The notes under the pieces are model-generated. The model made no database searches, was not told the DNA's origin, and saw only the letters and a list, made by a program, of their open reading frames with translations. Below, in pieces: positions 23,739-34,577 of a DNA stretch of 64,000 nucleotides. Made by a program: the position numbers and the translations under genes. Numbering within the stretch: the stretch's first letter is position 1; each line of letters begins with the position of its first letter. Location of the stretch: positions 46,626,745 to 46,690,744 of the forward strand of contig NW_024609837.1 of the NCBI RefSeq assembly GCF_016920785.2, in the 5' to 3' direction. The stretch is from Ixodes scapularis (taxonomy: Eukaryota; Arthropoda; Arachnida; Ixodida; Ixodidae).

Positions 23739-24068
23739 GTACGACATGTGAGGATGACGTCGGCGCGACCCGTCCGATACTTCACAGATGTCAGCCAGAT
23801 CAAAATGGTATTAGTACAATTATTTCAAGTTAAGTCTAATATCGGCGCCGTGTGCCGCCTGGGGCCATGTGCGGTGAACCTCTTCTGGAAGTCAGCCTGC
23901 AACTGCTCCTCGAAAAAGCAATTGACGTAGCACGAGGCGTAGAGTGGTATGCAAACTGGCGCCGGGGTCCATGAAGGTTTCACCGCTCCGTTAAAAAAGC
24001 TGGATTCTCTCTTCGTTTGGTAGTTTGAACACTACAGCGAGCCGCGGCAAGTCGTGTTGAGTCAGAGA

Positions 24069-24200
24069 GCACTCTAAGAAAAAAAGGGTGTAGACGGGTG
24101 CATCAGGTGCACATGCACCCTTTTCCTGCAAGATGCATCCTCCGTTACCCAGTCAGTGCACTTGTACACCGACAATGACCTTCCTCCTCTCCCTTAAGAA
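24069..24200. mobile_element. CACTCTAAG-type element terminus
   Basis: Begins GCACTCTAAGAAAAA followed by GGGTG and GTGCATC words. The same CACTCTAA(G)AAAA start occurs at 55321 and (as CACTCTAAAAC) at 61719, suggesting the end of a dispersed transposon family. Opposite end not found. Confidence 0.45.
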
Positions 24201-25762
24201 CCTCTAGGTGTATCAGCGCACCACCACGCTAGCCACGCGCCCCGATCAGCTCGTGCTTGGATTGCCCCTTGGAGGTCACTTTTTGGGTTGGGCAGTTTCT
24301 TACGAAGTATGGAGCTATCCTGTTCACTCGGTATTGACAGTTGAGTGGACGCTATGCTTGTTTTAGGCCAATCAGGTCTCCGTGGAGGATCACCTGACTG
24401 CAGTCTCTAAGCTAAAGATAAGGCAGAGCACGGCACCTGCTTGAAATTCAAGGCCACAGATAGCGTCCACTGCACTATTAACGTTGGGTCGAACTTTCAA
24501 GAGGATATAAGTGACAAATCCTCTCGTTTTGTTCATTGTTGGGTTGCCCCTGAAGATAAGCCTTTGCGAGGGCACCTCCTTTTTGGCCTTGAAGGAGCTG
24601 CAATTTTGATACTCCTTTCTTTTTCTTGCTCTCCCTAAGCTGAAAGCGTGGAAGAAGGTGCACAGTCGCCGGACCAATGAATCGGAGGCATTCTTATCGC
24701 TTGACTCTGCTGTCTGGGCGCGGGTTAACAGCAGAAGCGTGATCATGGGGTAAAGGTTTCACGGATGACGCAGTAGCGTTTTCCCATCACGAAATATCTG
24801 CGTCTGCATCCCGGCCTAGTTTCTGGTGTGTTGTGCTGCGACCAGCGGGGCTGCCGTAGATTTCGTCCGCGACAACGTCTTCGAGTCTACCAAGATTTCC
24901 AATCTTTGAAAAGTCCTACGCGTATATCGGCAACAAGCGATTTCTTCAAAAAACGCCCAAGGAATTCATCTGATCCGTTTAGTGTTCGGTTTGACAAAAT
25001 ACTGCATCTGCCACATCGTGTTGAATCTGCACGGACCCCTTTCTTTTCGTTTTTGTGTTCGTGTGGTTCTGCAATGCCCGTGTCGACATGTATCTCGGAT
25101 TACATAATTCAAGTCTGGTATTTTCATCGCAAGTGCACTGCAACCTACTCCTTTGCATCAATTGACCGTTCCGTTTCGGATTACCTCTAGAATTAGGCAA
25201 TGTCTACTTTCTAGCAGCCGTGAGAATAATTTCCCAAAATTCTATTGGCAGTCGCCTGCCATTAGCTGTCTACAATCATGTGACAACTGCAAGTAGAATA
25301 CTGACTTTCTTATTCTCCCGGTGTTTCGTGAAAACACGTTTTCGTTGAGGCACGTTCTGTAGACAAGTTTCATCGACACTAACGTTTCATCGTCACTTGT
25401 TACGCGAAATGCACGCTGTAAGGACATTTTGTCGCACGTGTATCGCATGCTCACCGACCCAGCCCACCCGCTGCCATCGCTTCGTGGTGACGGTCTGCGG
25501 CGGCTCATTACAAAAATGTTAACACACCTGTCCCACCCGTACACGTCACATCGCAGATCCATTCTGGGGCGGCTCATTACAAGAAAAAAAAAGAGTAGCT
25601 AATATGGGAAAGCTAATCTAAGCTGTCGATGAAACGTCCTCTGATGAATGAATGGCGGCTGCCCGTGGGATTTCGTGGGAATAATTCTGCCGGCTGCTGG
25701 GAGAATAGACACCACCAAAGACTCACCCCCGGTCCTTGTTTGCTTAGTAATCTTCTCAGCTG
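24201..25762. other. No recognisable gene
   Basis: Open frames of 110-120 codons on both strands (24390-24746 -, 24828-25190 +, 25242-25577 -) show no domain. A CGGCGGCTCATTACAA word appears twice (25499 and 25569). Confidence 0.4.
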
Positions 25763-26022
25763 TGTAACAGCTTCTTCGTATCTCTTCAAATATCACGGAT
25801 TGCTTGCAAGTTTGTACTTGTTTACGGAATAGGCTGTCTAATAAACTTCTATGAGATTTGAAAACTGTAAGAGATCCTTCAGACAGTGCGGCTGGAACAG
25901 AACGGTTTATTTCCGTACGAGCGTTTATATACACTGCGCATGTTATGATAAGTGAAAGCGGCTCGCGTTGGTGGAAGGCGCTGATAGCGATAGCAACGAA
26001 TATACAATGTCACTACATGACA
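25763..26022 (-). mobile_element. Probable 3' LTR of minus-strand gypsy element
   Basis: On the minus strand, a purine tract (GAAGAAAGGAG) is followed by TGTCATGTAGTGACATTG (start at 26022), then GTATATAAACGCTCG (TATA-like), GGAAATAAACC (poly(A) signal), and a possible end CTGTTACA near 25763. The left boundary is approximate. The element reads pol then LTR, so this is the 3' LTR. Confidence 0.6.
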
Positions 26023-26069
26023 CTCCTTTCTTCCACGATTGGATGCACAAAACATTAAAGAACGCTTGG

Positions 26070-27191
26070 TTAATCATTAATGCCATAGCGTACAACAGGA
26101 TGTCGATTGCCTGTTGATCTTCGTGGTGGAGTCGGAGCTTGCGTTGCAGACTCCGGGCTCGCCTCCGGTCGCTGCAAGGGTCCCGCTGTGGGTGGGAGCC
26201 TGACGTGGTAGTCCACCCTTGTACTGGCGTCCCCTTGAGGCGCCGTCCAGGCTCGTCTCAGCTGGTTCCGGTGTCTGTGATGGCGCTCCCCGTTGTCCAG
26301 TTGGACCGTGTTCGACACCGGGCCTCGCACTTCCACCACGGTAGCTGCTGTCCACCGGGGTCCTGGATTGAAACTCGTCGCGTAGACTGCGTCACCCGCA
26401 GCAAAACACTTTGTTGGCGACGCCTGAACCTCAGGTTCACGCTGACGATCTGGGTGAAGTCTGTCCAAGGCTGTCCTCAACCTCCGCCCCATCATCAACT
26501 CTGCCGGTGACTTTCCCGTGACAGAATGCTGCATGGTGTGTTGTTTAAACAAGAACCGCGCAATTTTGCACTGAGTTGTGCCTTCCTGTTGTTTCTTCAA
26601 AGCTTCCTTGACTTCTCTTACCATCCGTTCGGCCCTGCCATTACTGGCGGGATGATAATGTGCTGCGAACACCGTACGAACACCGTTCAATTTCAAAAAC
26701 GTTTGTATTTCAGCACCAATGAATGCTGTGCCATTATCAGAGACAATTACGTCTGGCACCCCGTGAGTCGCAAACATTTTCCTGAAGCTGGTGATGACAG
26801 CTGAAGACTTCATTGATGGCATGATTTCTACCTGTGCCCAGTTGCTGTACGCATCAAATACAATTAGAAACACTTCTCCCTTGACTGGCCCCGCGAAATC
26901 TATGTGTAGACGACTCCATGGTTGATCTGGCTTGACCCAGAAATGGACTGGAGCCTTGGGGTCGCTTTGGCGGTTACTTTGACACGGCTGACAGTACCGC
27001 ACAAATTCTTCAATCTGGCTGTCCATCTTTGGCCACCACATAAGCCCTCTTGCTGAAGCTTTCATGGCACTCATTCCCGGGTGGTTTGCATGCAGCAACT
27101 GAAGTACCCTTTTTCTTGCTACTTGTGGGATGACCACACGGTCATCCCACGCCGTCATCGACGCCAGCGACGCCTCTTGCTCGACATCCAT
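26070..27191 (-). CDS. Ty3/gypsy integrase, uninterrupted 373 residues
   Basis: Integrase part of a gypsy pol polyprotein, which would insert element cDNA into chromosomes. The zinc-binding region has H34/H37 and C67/C70 (YCQPC). The catalytic triad is intact: D98 in HIDFAGP, D152 in VSDNGTAF and E188 in NGRAERM, with the 35-residue D-E spacing of retroviral-type integrases. A basic Pro-rich C terminus ends at RYGIND. The N terminus is artificial: protease, RT and RNase H are missing upstream (sequence stops resembling pol near 27200), so this is a 5'-truncated copy. The absence of stops over 1.1 kb implies recent insertion. Followed 48 bases later by its LTR. Confidence 0.9.
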   Translation of the reverse strand: MDVEQEASLASMTAWDDRVVIPQVARKRVLQLLHANHPGMSAMKASARGLMWWPKMDSQIEEFVRYCQPCQSNRQSDPKAPVHFWVKPDQPWSRLHIDFAGPVKGEVFLIVFDAYSNWAQVEIMPSMKSSAVITSFRKMFATHGVPDVIVSDNGTAFIGAEIQTFLKLNGVRTVFAAHYHPASNGRAERMVREVKEALKKQQEGTTQCKIARFLFKQHTMQHSVTGKSPAELMMGRRLRTALDRLHPDRQREPEVQASPTKCFAAGDAVYATSFNPGPRWTAATVVEVRGPVSNTVQLDNGERHHRHRNQLRRAWTAPQGDASTRVDYHVRLPPTAGPLQRPEASPESATQAPTPPRRSTGNRHPVVRYGIND

Positions 27192-27199
27192 ATTTTTGG

Positions 27200-27947
27200 C
27201 ACCAGTTCGTCATAATAGCCGTTTCGGTTCTACAGTTATTCGCTTCCTCATCATATCTCTTTTGTAACAGTATGTTTGATGCACGAATTCCTCGATCACA
27301 AGGAATATACTGGAAACACAGCCGGATATTGGCTTAAAAGAACACTTGGAGCGTTCCACAAGTACACCGCGAGTATACTCCATTAGGGTGGTGATGTGGG
27401 GTAGTTGGTTCATACTGACATAAGGCAAAGAGCACGCAAAAAGCAATGACAAATTAGAAGTGTACACAGGAGAAGCGCTGACTTTCAACTGAACTTTAAT
27501 AAAAGAGAATCAGCAACACCGAACATATTGCGAGGTAATCAGTCTACACGTGTCTAAAATGCAATTTTTCTTGCTGTGTATATTCACCGACGTGTGGGTG
27601 ACGCATTTCGCTGCTTCTTTTTTAATCGCATAGGCTCCTATCATTTCCCTAGTCATTTGATCTCTGCCCCTGTCAATAATTTTTGCCTTTTTGAATGTGG
27701 GTCGACACCCGCAGCTAGGTGGATCAACACTCCCTCCCCTTTTTTTGGATTGTAACTACTGGTCATGCTCCCGCAATGTGATTAGCGCATCTGCCCGTCT
27801 GACCAATATAGGTCTTTTTTTTTTACGCGTAAACAAAATTTTACACACAACTCCCCCATGCAGTGCACACATTGATTTTCGTGCCTTACGGAGCAATGGA
27901 GGCCATTAGCTTTTTTATTAGCAACTCAAGGGCAAAATCTCGCTAAC
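27200..27947. other. No recognisable gene
   Basis: Sequence upstream of the truncated integrase. 27210-27488 (-) is open but without domain. T runs near 27815. Confidence 0.4.
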
Positions 27948-28006
27948 CTGCAGGGGGCAGAAAACACCAAGGGCATTTTCTGCCCCCTGCAGAAAACGCC
28001 CTTGGT
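27948..28006. repeat. Perfect 17-bp hairpin with second complementary strand
   Basis: CTGCAGGGGGCAGAAAA (27948-27964) pairs with TTTTCTGCCCCCTGCAG (27976-27992). The loop word ACCAAGGGC is itself complementary to GCCCTTGGT at 27998-28006, so alternative or pseudoknotted folds are possible. Confidence 0.9.
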
Positions 28007-28719
28007 TTCGCAGCGCAACTTTTTTTAAGTTGTGTGAAGTGTTGTGTAGGCACGGAATGGCAAGCAGTCTTTTGCTCGGCCTTTCCATCTGTGGACGAGG
28101 TGCTCCATTCAGTTTCCTTTAAAAGGCCTGCGCAACGCTCACTGAAACCAATGTTGGAAACCCCGCCGTTGTTAATCGTTCTACCTGCCGGAAAAAGCTT
28201 TCGGTAACTACATGGTGAGACGACTTCTCCTGTTCTCCCTGTAGGCCAAAAGAAGCGATACTTCTTTTATTCATTTGGAGTGCGACAAATGAGATGTGAA
28301 AAGACCCTTCTTCAAACGTGGGTGATAAGACTAGCAGACATGTCTAGCCGTGAATTCCAATCTCAAATTAAAAAAAACAATTGCAGACAATCTTCATTCC
28401 AAAGTTTATTAGTGAACGTAAGCCCCTCCAACTTTTTAGTGAAAACATCTAGAACCGACTTGACGACATTTGCCTCAGACTTACCCTCAAACTTATGCGT
28501 AATTTTTTTTTTTTCTCTAAATGACGATCTCAGTCTGCTACAGGCAGATAGAGGGAGATTTTGTTGTGCTTCCTGAGAAGATGCTTCATGAGAACCTGCG
28601 ATAGATAGGAACTTCGGAATTACCTCTCTTAATCCTGTGAAGGTCAAAAGTGCGACTACTAAGCTCTGCAAGGAATTTCAGCTTTTCAAGCTGAAAAAAA
28701 GACCTTAGAAAAAAAACAA
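28007..28719. other. Possible 5' part of Penelope-like element
   Basis: Overlapping open frames on both strands (28280-28576 + and 28363-28671 -) with no secure motif. Position just upstream of the RT makes an N-terminal PLE region plausible. Confidence 0.3.
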
Positions 28720-29475
28720 GAAAGAATATCTAGATGTCTTGTTTTCTGTAAAAACCCGTAGGGTCCCTACACCCTTGACGGCCATCGTAACAGAGAGGGG
28801 TATGCGGCAAAGACAGGTCAGCCGATTTCTGCAGAAGCACGTAAGTGGGTTACAAGCCTTTGATCCGTATTTTGTGCGCAACTCGCTATGTGCCTTAGAT
28901 TACCTCAGCACTGATACATTCACAGATGTGTGTGTGAATTGGGGGGGGGGGGGGCGTTTTTATAGGTGTTGAAAATCTTTTTTACTCCATCCCTCATAAG
29001 GTCATGCTTGTATCGGTACGTGAATGTATTGAAGGAAACGGCGAGATAGGGTTCCAGTATGCTAACGGCGTGTGTACTTACGCGTTCCTGGAGCTGATGA
29101 AGTTTAATTTGAAGACAACGTTTATCCTTTATGATGGCAAGTTTTACTTGCAGAGAAAAGGAATTTGTATAGGCTCGTGTGCGGCGCCAGTGTTTCGTAA
29201 TATTTCTTTAGCCAAGTACGATAGGGCCATCTCTGACAATCTGGACTGGATGACGAGGGCGTTTTTAAAGTGTTACGTTACGTCGGTGATGTCTTGGTTT
29301 TGTTCAATAGGTCTGAGAGTTTGTCTGAGGCAAGCGGTCGTCAAGTCGGTTTCAGAAGCTTCACAAAAAGTCGGAAGTCGGTTAAAAAGTCGCGTTCAGT
29401 TGTAAACTTCAGGATGGGAATTTTCTAAAATTTTTGGATTTGAGATTTGAATTCACGTGTAGACACGCCCGCTGG
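28720..29475 (+). pseudogene. Penelope-like element, reverse transcriptase (part A)
   Basis: Penelope-like retroelements join an RT to a GIY-YIG endonuclease. Recognisable RT blocks in order: FSVKTRRVPTPLTAIVTERG, RQVSRFLQKHVSGLQAFDP and CALDYLSTDTFTD; then, after a frame break at a poly-G run (28940-28953), ENLFYSIPHKVML, VRECIEGNGEIGF, FLELMKFNLKTTF, DGKFYLQRKGICIGSC and AKYDRAISDNLDWM. The normal catalytic YVDD is destroyed by a frame change (KCYVTSVMS). It ends LDLRFEFTCRHARW at about 29470, where gypsy sequence begins. The element resumes at about 32840. Confidence 0.85.
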
Positions 29476-32369
29476 TATCAACAACACACTACGCCGCCAG
29501 CGCAGCTCGACACTGACCCCAAGCTTCCAGCCCCGAAACGATGGTATCTGATTAACCTTCTCGCCGAACAGCGACTGCTTCGCGGCATCGTCGAAGGTGC
29601 GCCAAACCGCCGTTCCGATGCACCGCATCCTTACCGAGGACGACGCGCTTCCTGTTCATCGATCGCCATACAGATTCTCCGCAAAAGAAAGGGAGGTCCT
29701 ACAAAGAAAAGTACAAGTAATGTTGAATGACAACATAATTCAGCCTTCAAGCAGTCCGTGGTCCTTTCCAGTCGCGCTGGTTAAGAAGAAGGACGGAACG
29801 CTCAGTTTCTGCGTGGACTACTGGCAGCTGAACGCGGTGACGAAGAAAGACGTCTACCCACTTCCCCGCATCGACGACAGGCTAGACCGGCTGCGCCACT
29901 CTCGATATTTTTCATCGATATACCTGACGAGCGGCTGCTGGCAGATTGAAGTCGACGTACTGGACCGGGCGAAAATAGCCTTCATCACGCCGGGTGAATT
30001 GCAGGAGTTCAAGGTAATGCTCTTCGAACTATGCACAGCACCAGCAACTTTCAAGCGTGTCATGGACACCATACTGGCCGGATTGAAATGGCAGAGCTGT
30101 CTCGTCTACTTTGACAACGTTGTAGTGTTTTCAAGAGTTTTCGAGGAGCACTTGCGACAACTTCGAGTTCTTTTCCAAGTCATACACACCGCTGGACTCA
30201 CTCTCAAGCCATCGAAGTGTCAATTCGCCCACGACAAACGGAAGTTCCTAGGTTACGTGGTTAATAAAAAAGGCGTTCGTCCAGACCCAAAGAAAACTCG
30301 CGCGTCGCGGCATTTCCAGCGCCGACGGACAACAAGGCCGTGCGAAGATTCTTTGGACTAGGTGATTACTATCGACGCTTCGTTCGGAACTTCGCAAGGA
30401 TTTCGGCATCGCTCACAAACCTCACAAAGAACGCCGAGAGGCTCAAATGGGCCGAGGGACAGCAGCAGGCATTCGACGAGTTGAAGCGAAGACCCCAGAC
30501 GTCACCTGTTCTTGGACACTTCGATCAGGATGCGGAAACCGAGATTTACACGGACGCTAGTCGCGCAGGGCGAGCAAGGCAGGAACGCAGTGATACTGAT
30601 TCAAGTGCAAGAAGACACTGAGCGAGTCATTGCCTACACACGTCGGACACCCTTCAGGGCGGAGAGAAATTGCTCCACTACTCAAAAAGAATGTCTTGCG
30701 CTCACCTGGACAATCACCAAGATTCGTCCGTACTTGTACGGTGGCTCGTTCCGGCTTGCCACGGACCATCACTCGTTCTGCTGGCTTGCGAAACTCAAGG
30801 ACCCTTCAGGACGCCTCGCTCGATAGAGTCTCCGACTGCAGGCGTTCAACATGACTGTGCCCTACAAGTCAGGCCGCAAGCACACCGACACCGACTTCCT
30901 GTTCAGAGCCCCTGTCGAGACACCTCCCGGCAGCAGCGATATGATGAGCAGTACGTCCTAAGCGCAGTGAACACCGACGATATGACACGACGCCAAAGAG
31001 ACGATACCGAGCAGCGTGCGCTAATCGAGCGCTTCGAAGTACAAGTAAGTACCATCCCCGGAGTCCTAGCGAGAGCCCCACTGACATTCGCCATTCACCA
31101 AGCTGTACTTTACAAAGAGAACTTTGGAGATAACAACTCGTCGTGGCTGCTGGTAGTCCTGACCGACCTTTGAGAGGAGATCTTCAAGCCTGAAACGAAG
31201 ACCCGACGTCCGGACACTGGTTAGAGCATGACACTGGCCCGAATTCCTGAGAAGTATTACTGGCCCAAGCTGCCGAAACTCGTCCACCTCTTCACGTGAT
31301 CATGCGACGAGTGCCAGCGACGCAAAAAACCGGCAGGTCTCCTGCAGCGAATTCCTCCGCCGACTGCACCGTTTTAGGAGATCGGAATGAATCTACTTGG
31401 TCCTTTTCCGGAGCCAACCCTGGGAAACCGTTGGATAATTGTAGCCACGGGTTATCTAGCACGATACGCCGCGACAAAATTCCTTCCGCGCCGTACTGCT
31501 GTGGAATTCGTCAAGTTCTTCGTCGAGTCCGTCGTCATACGACATGGCGCTCCTCAAGTTGTTATTACAGATCAGGGGTCATCGTTCAATGCGCAGCTGA
31601 CGCAAGAAATTCTTAGTCTCAGCCACACCAGGCACCGTCGCAGACCACACGCAGACCAATGGGCTGACGGAGCGACTTAACAAGACAATCGTCGACATGA
31701 TCTCCATGTACGACGACGTAGAGCTCAAGACGTGGGACGAGGTTTTCCTCTACGTCACGTTCGCCTACAACACTGCGATTCAAGAAACTACCGGAGTTAC
31801 AACTTTCCAGCTGGTACATGGTTCGAAGGTAATGACGATGCTCGAGACGATGCTGCCCCATGAGCCAGCTGACGATGGGAGCGACGACGCCCAGGTGTCT
31901 GCGCAACGGGCCGAAGAAGTCCGCCAGCTCGCCCGACTCCGGATTTAAGACCAGCAACGTGTCGACGCCGGCCGCTACATCCTTCGTCGTCGCAAAGTCC
32001 CGCTTTCAACCCAAAATTAGAGTGTGGGCGTGGACACCTATTCGCCGCCGCGGTCTCAACGAGAAGCTGTTCAAACGGTAGTTCGGACCTTATACATGGT
32101 GCTTCGTCGACACGGGGATCTGAACTACGAGGTGATGCCAGACGGAACACGGACTTCTCACGCCGCCTTCCACAGATGGAAGTCGTCCACGTCGTGCGGC
32201 TCAAGGCGTACTACGCTCAATCGGACTAGGAGTTGTGCTTTTGTAGTACGCTCCGTAGGACTGTATTTGACAAGCCTCCGCATTTTGCCATTTTTTCTTT
32301 TGTTTGTTTTCCTGTTTTGTTTTTTGATACGGTGCATCGCGGCGATGCCTTTTTAAAAGGGCGGAGTAA
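29476..32369 (+). pseudogene. Ty3/gypsy pol, 5'-truncated and mutated
   Basis: RT from 29597: HRSPYRFSAKEREVL, SSPWSFPVALVKKKDGTLSF, YPLPRIDDRLDRLR, then the active site as YFDNVVVFS, where YxDD has lost its second Asp. RNase H follows in two frames (30340-30830: FFGLGDYYRRF, TEIYTDASRAG, CSTTQKECLAL and RLATDHHSF). Integrase 31080-31960: CDECQRRKKPAG, GMNLLGPFPEP (first catalytic Asp replaced by Asn), VITDQGSSFN, and after another shift NGLTERLNKTI. At least five stops or shifts. It begins abruptly inside the RT linker against Penelope sequence, without a 5' LTR. The 3' end runs into a purine tract (AAAAGGGCGGAGTAA) and the LTR. Confidence 0.9.
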
Positions 32370-32782
32370 TGCCACGCGAGTCGCCGAGCGAGTGCGGGCG
32401 TGGCCGAATGGTTACCATGCTTGGCTTTCGCGCAGGGGCCCTAGGTTCGATTGCTGGGGGTAGAAGGAACTTTTCTTTATTCTTTCAACTTAGCAGTCTC
32501 GTAAGTTCGAGGACCTTGTCGCCTGGCCCAGGTTTGAATCTTCTACGCCGCGAACGTTCTCCGTCGAATATTCCAGAAACCACGCGGGTACAAAAGGAGC
32601 TCCACGTGGCAGTCCAGAGTCAGTTTTCACTCTTGCACTCGCTCGTGCTACTCTGCCGACCTTCGACGCCTGCGAAGCTACCTCTTTGTCTTTTTGTTTT
32701 GGGCACAAGTTCGCCACTATAAAACGTTTAAATTCCTACTGCACTAACCGTTCCTCTCCCAGTCATTGGTGAGAATACGACA
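32370..32782 (+). mobile_element. 3' LTR of gypsy element, with tRNA-like module
   Basis: Starts TGCCACGCGAG right after the polypurine tract and ends GAGAATACGACA (TG...CA). It aligns along its length with the solo LTR at 50603-51022 (420 bp): shared TTCTACGCCG, CCAGAAACCACG, GACCTTCGACGCC, then GGGCACAAGTTCGCCAC and TAAACGTTTA. Both contain a tRNA-like module close to the 5' end. The 5' LTR partner is missing. Confidence 0.75.
32394..32461 (+). repeat. tRNA-like module inside LTR
   Basis: Cloverleaf-like order: GCGGGCG, TGGCCGAATGGTTA (A-box-like), a seven-base loop CTTTCGC in anticodon position (TTC if read as tRNA), then AGGTTCGATTGC (B-box-like). Stems are imperfect, so not a functional tRNA. 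Homologous to 50922-50990. Confidence 0.65.
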
Positions 32783-32839
32783 TACGTTGGCAAGAAACAC
32801 AACGCACAGATAAAGCTAGAAACGTCTCTACAACGTCAA

Positions 32840-33540
32840 CAGCAAGCAAGCGCCACACAACGAAGTGACGAAAACGCGAAGAGCCTGGCCGCGTCAATCC
32901 ACAAAGCTTCTGCGCATGCGCGGTCTTCCCGCCGTGTTGGTAAAAAAAAGTCGCGCCACGTGTCGGCCTATATTGAAGCGGACAAAGAGATCCCGGGCGG
33001 AAAAGCCCGGCGTAGAGAAGAAAAGGCCTGTAGCGATCCCTTATCTACATGAAGTCTCCCACGCAGAGAGAACGTCGGAAGTCGGTATGGCATGCCGGTG
33101 GTATTTTCAGCCCCCAACAAATTTAAACAAATATGTTTCAGGCTGAACGAGAGGGCGGAAGTGTACTCAAAAATGAATGCAAAAAGGAGCACGCGAAGCA
33201 GTTCGTAAGATGCTCTGAGGTGGATGCGTAGAACATCCTACCCTGGTGTAAAAAGTGTTATATCGGGCAGACTGGAAGGTTTCTTAACAATAGGCTAGGA
33301 GAGCATAACAAGTATCTTGCTGCCACGGTCGGAGGGCACCTGCCATTGCATTGCCTAGTGTTCAAGTTTATGCCGTCCTTTTGCGACACTACAGTTTCCC
33401 AAAGAAACAAAGGTAGAAAGACGAGTGAAGTGCTCGAGGCATTGAACTTTGTCCCTCTGGGGGATCAGTGCGTAACTGAAGCGTCAATAGCGCTTCCGAA
33501 ACAGGAAATTATTATTTTTTTTTTTGCGCGTGAGAGTTAG
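32840..33540 (+). pseudogene. Penelope-like element, C-terminal part with GIY-YIG endonuclease (part B)
   Basis: Continues part A. Linker blocks LLRMRGLPAVLV, RATCRPILKRTKRS and KKRPVAIPYLHEVSH; then, after shifts and stops, the endonuclease: WCKKCYIGQTGRFLNNRLGE (YIG motif and the catalytic Arg region), HLPLHC, GRKTSEVLEALNF, GDQCVTEASIALPKQEI, stop at 33538. The missing segment between parts A and B (roughly 100 residues) was lost or displaced when the gypsy element entered. Confidence 0.85.
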
Positions 33541-33914
33541 AGCTAATTACGTGGAGATGATGCAATGGGTTTGACACATGACTGACTGATAGTGCCACTT
33601 TGGTGTCTTAATTTATCTCCGTCCTTTCTGTTACATCATATTAAAACTTCATTTGCGTGTCAGCTTTCGTCCTGTTAGCGTGTTTCTTCTGCTCCGTCCG
33701 TATTCTTTTTAGCTCTTTCACATTATGATATACGTTTCTTAAGCAAATCACATATCATTTTCTTACAAAGACGATGACACTTGTTTATTACTAACGAGTA
33801 GAAACCTAGCAATAAAAATTACGTATATGAATTTTAACAACATGCATCGTAGAGAATGAAATACCACATAAGAATGTATAGCCACCTAAAATAAGTTTGG
33901 TAAGCTCTGATAAA
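33541..33914. other. Intergenic, between PLE and cuticle gene 3' end
   Basis: AT-rich; no feature recognised. Confidence 0.5.
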
Positions 33915-33920
33915 TTTATT
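33915..33920 (-). terminator. Candidate poly(A) signal of cuticle gene
   Basis: AATAAA on the minus strand, about 240 bases past the stop codon of the cuticle gene, the first such signal in that direction. Confidence 0.45.
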
Positions 33921-34160
33921 GGCAACATTATATACACAAACAGGCTGTTTCCAAACAAGTACGCGTTTGCCTAAGCCACAGAGGGACGCTGCGCGTACGC
34001 AGAAACAAGATTCGCGGGAGAGGAGGCTACCGCGCATGCGCAGTTGCGACCAAAACAGCGTCGTCACATCACAGCCGCGCGTTGGTTTATACGATGTTTT
34101 TCTTTTACCCAGGAAGGTCGACACTCCTTGAGCATTTTGGCCAGCGAATCGAATGGAAAC

Positions 34161-34577
34161 TCAAGCACGATTGCCGTATCCGTGGTGACGGTATCCAGGG
34201 TGCTGGTGACCGTATCTGGCCTGACCATAGGCTGCCTCATCGTGTCCGCGATGGCCGTAGGCACGACCAGCCGGCTTGGCGTAGACGGGCGCCCAGTAGG
34301 CGGCGGCCTTGGAAAGACTAGGTGTCACCACGACGGAGCGGGCGTCGAAGACGGCGTCGGCGCTCACACCGGCTTTCGTTCCGGGTTCGTTGGTTTCCAC
34401 GGTAGCCCTGAAGCCGTTGGCGTCGGCCACGTAGTTGACGCGTCGGTAGACGCCGTTGGCGTCCCTGTAGCCGAAAGAGCCAGTCTTGGCGTTGTTGGCG
34501 TCTCCCTGCTCCTTGTGGAACTGCTTGTTTCCGTACTCGTCCACGGTGTCGTAGCCGAAGTTGTAGGGCTGCGCTGA
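34161..34577 (-). CDS. Cuticle gene exon 3 (RR domain, stop)
   Basis: The acceptor ACCCCCTAG precedes TCAGCGCAGCCC at 34577. The exon codes SAQPYNFGYDT into the RR domain and the His/Gly-rich tail, with TGA at 34161-34163. Confidence 0.92.
   Translation of the reverse strand, partial: SAQPYNFGYDTVDEYGNKQFHKEQGDANNAKTGSFGYRDANGVYRRVNYVADANGFRATVETNEPGTKAGVSADAVFDARSVVVTPSLSKAAAYWAPVYAKPAGRAYGHRGHDEAAYGQARYGHQHPGYRHHGYGNRA

Noticed and set aside
34044..34577. 177-codon plus-strand gene
   Set aside because: Antisense of the cuticle protein exon; Val/Gly-rich by mirror composition.
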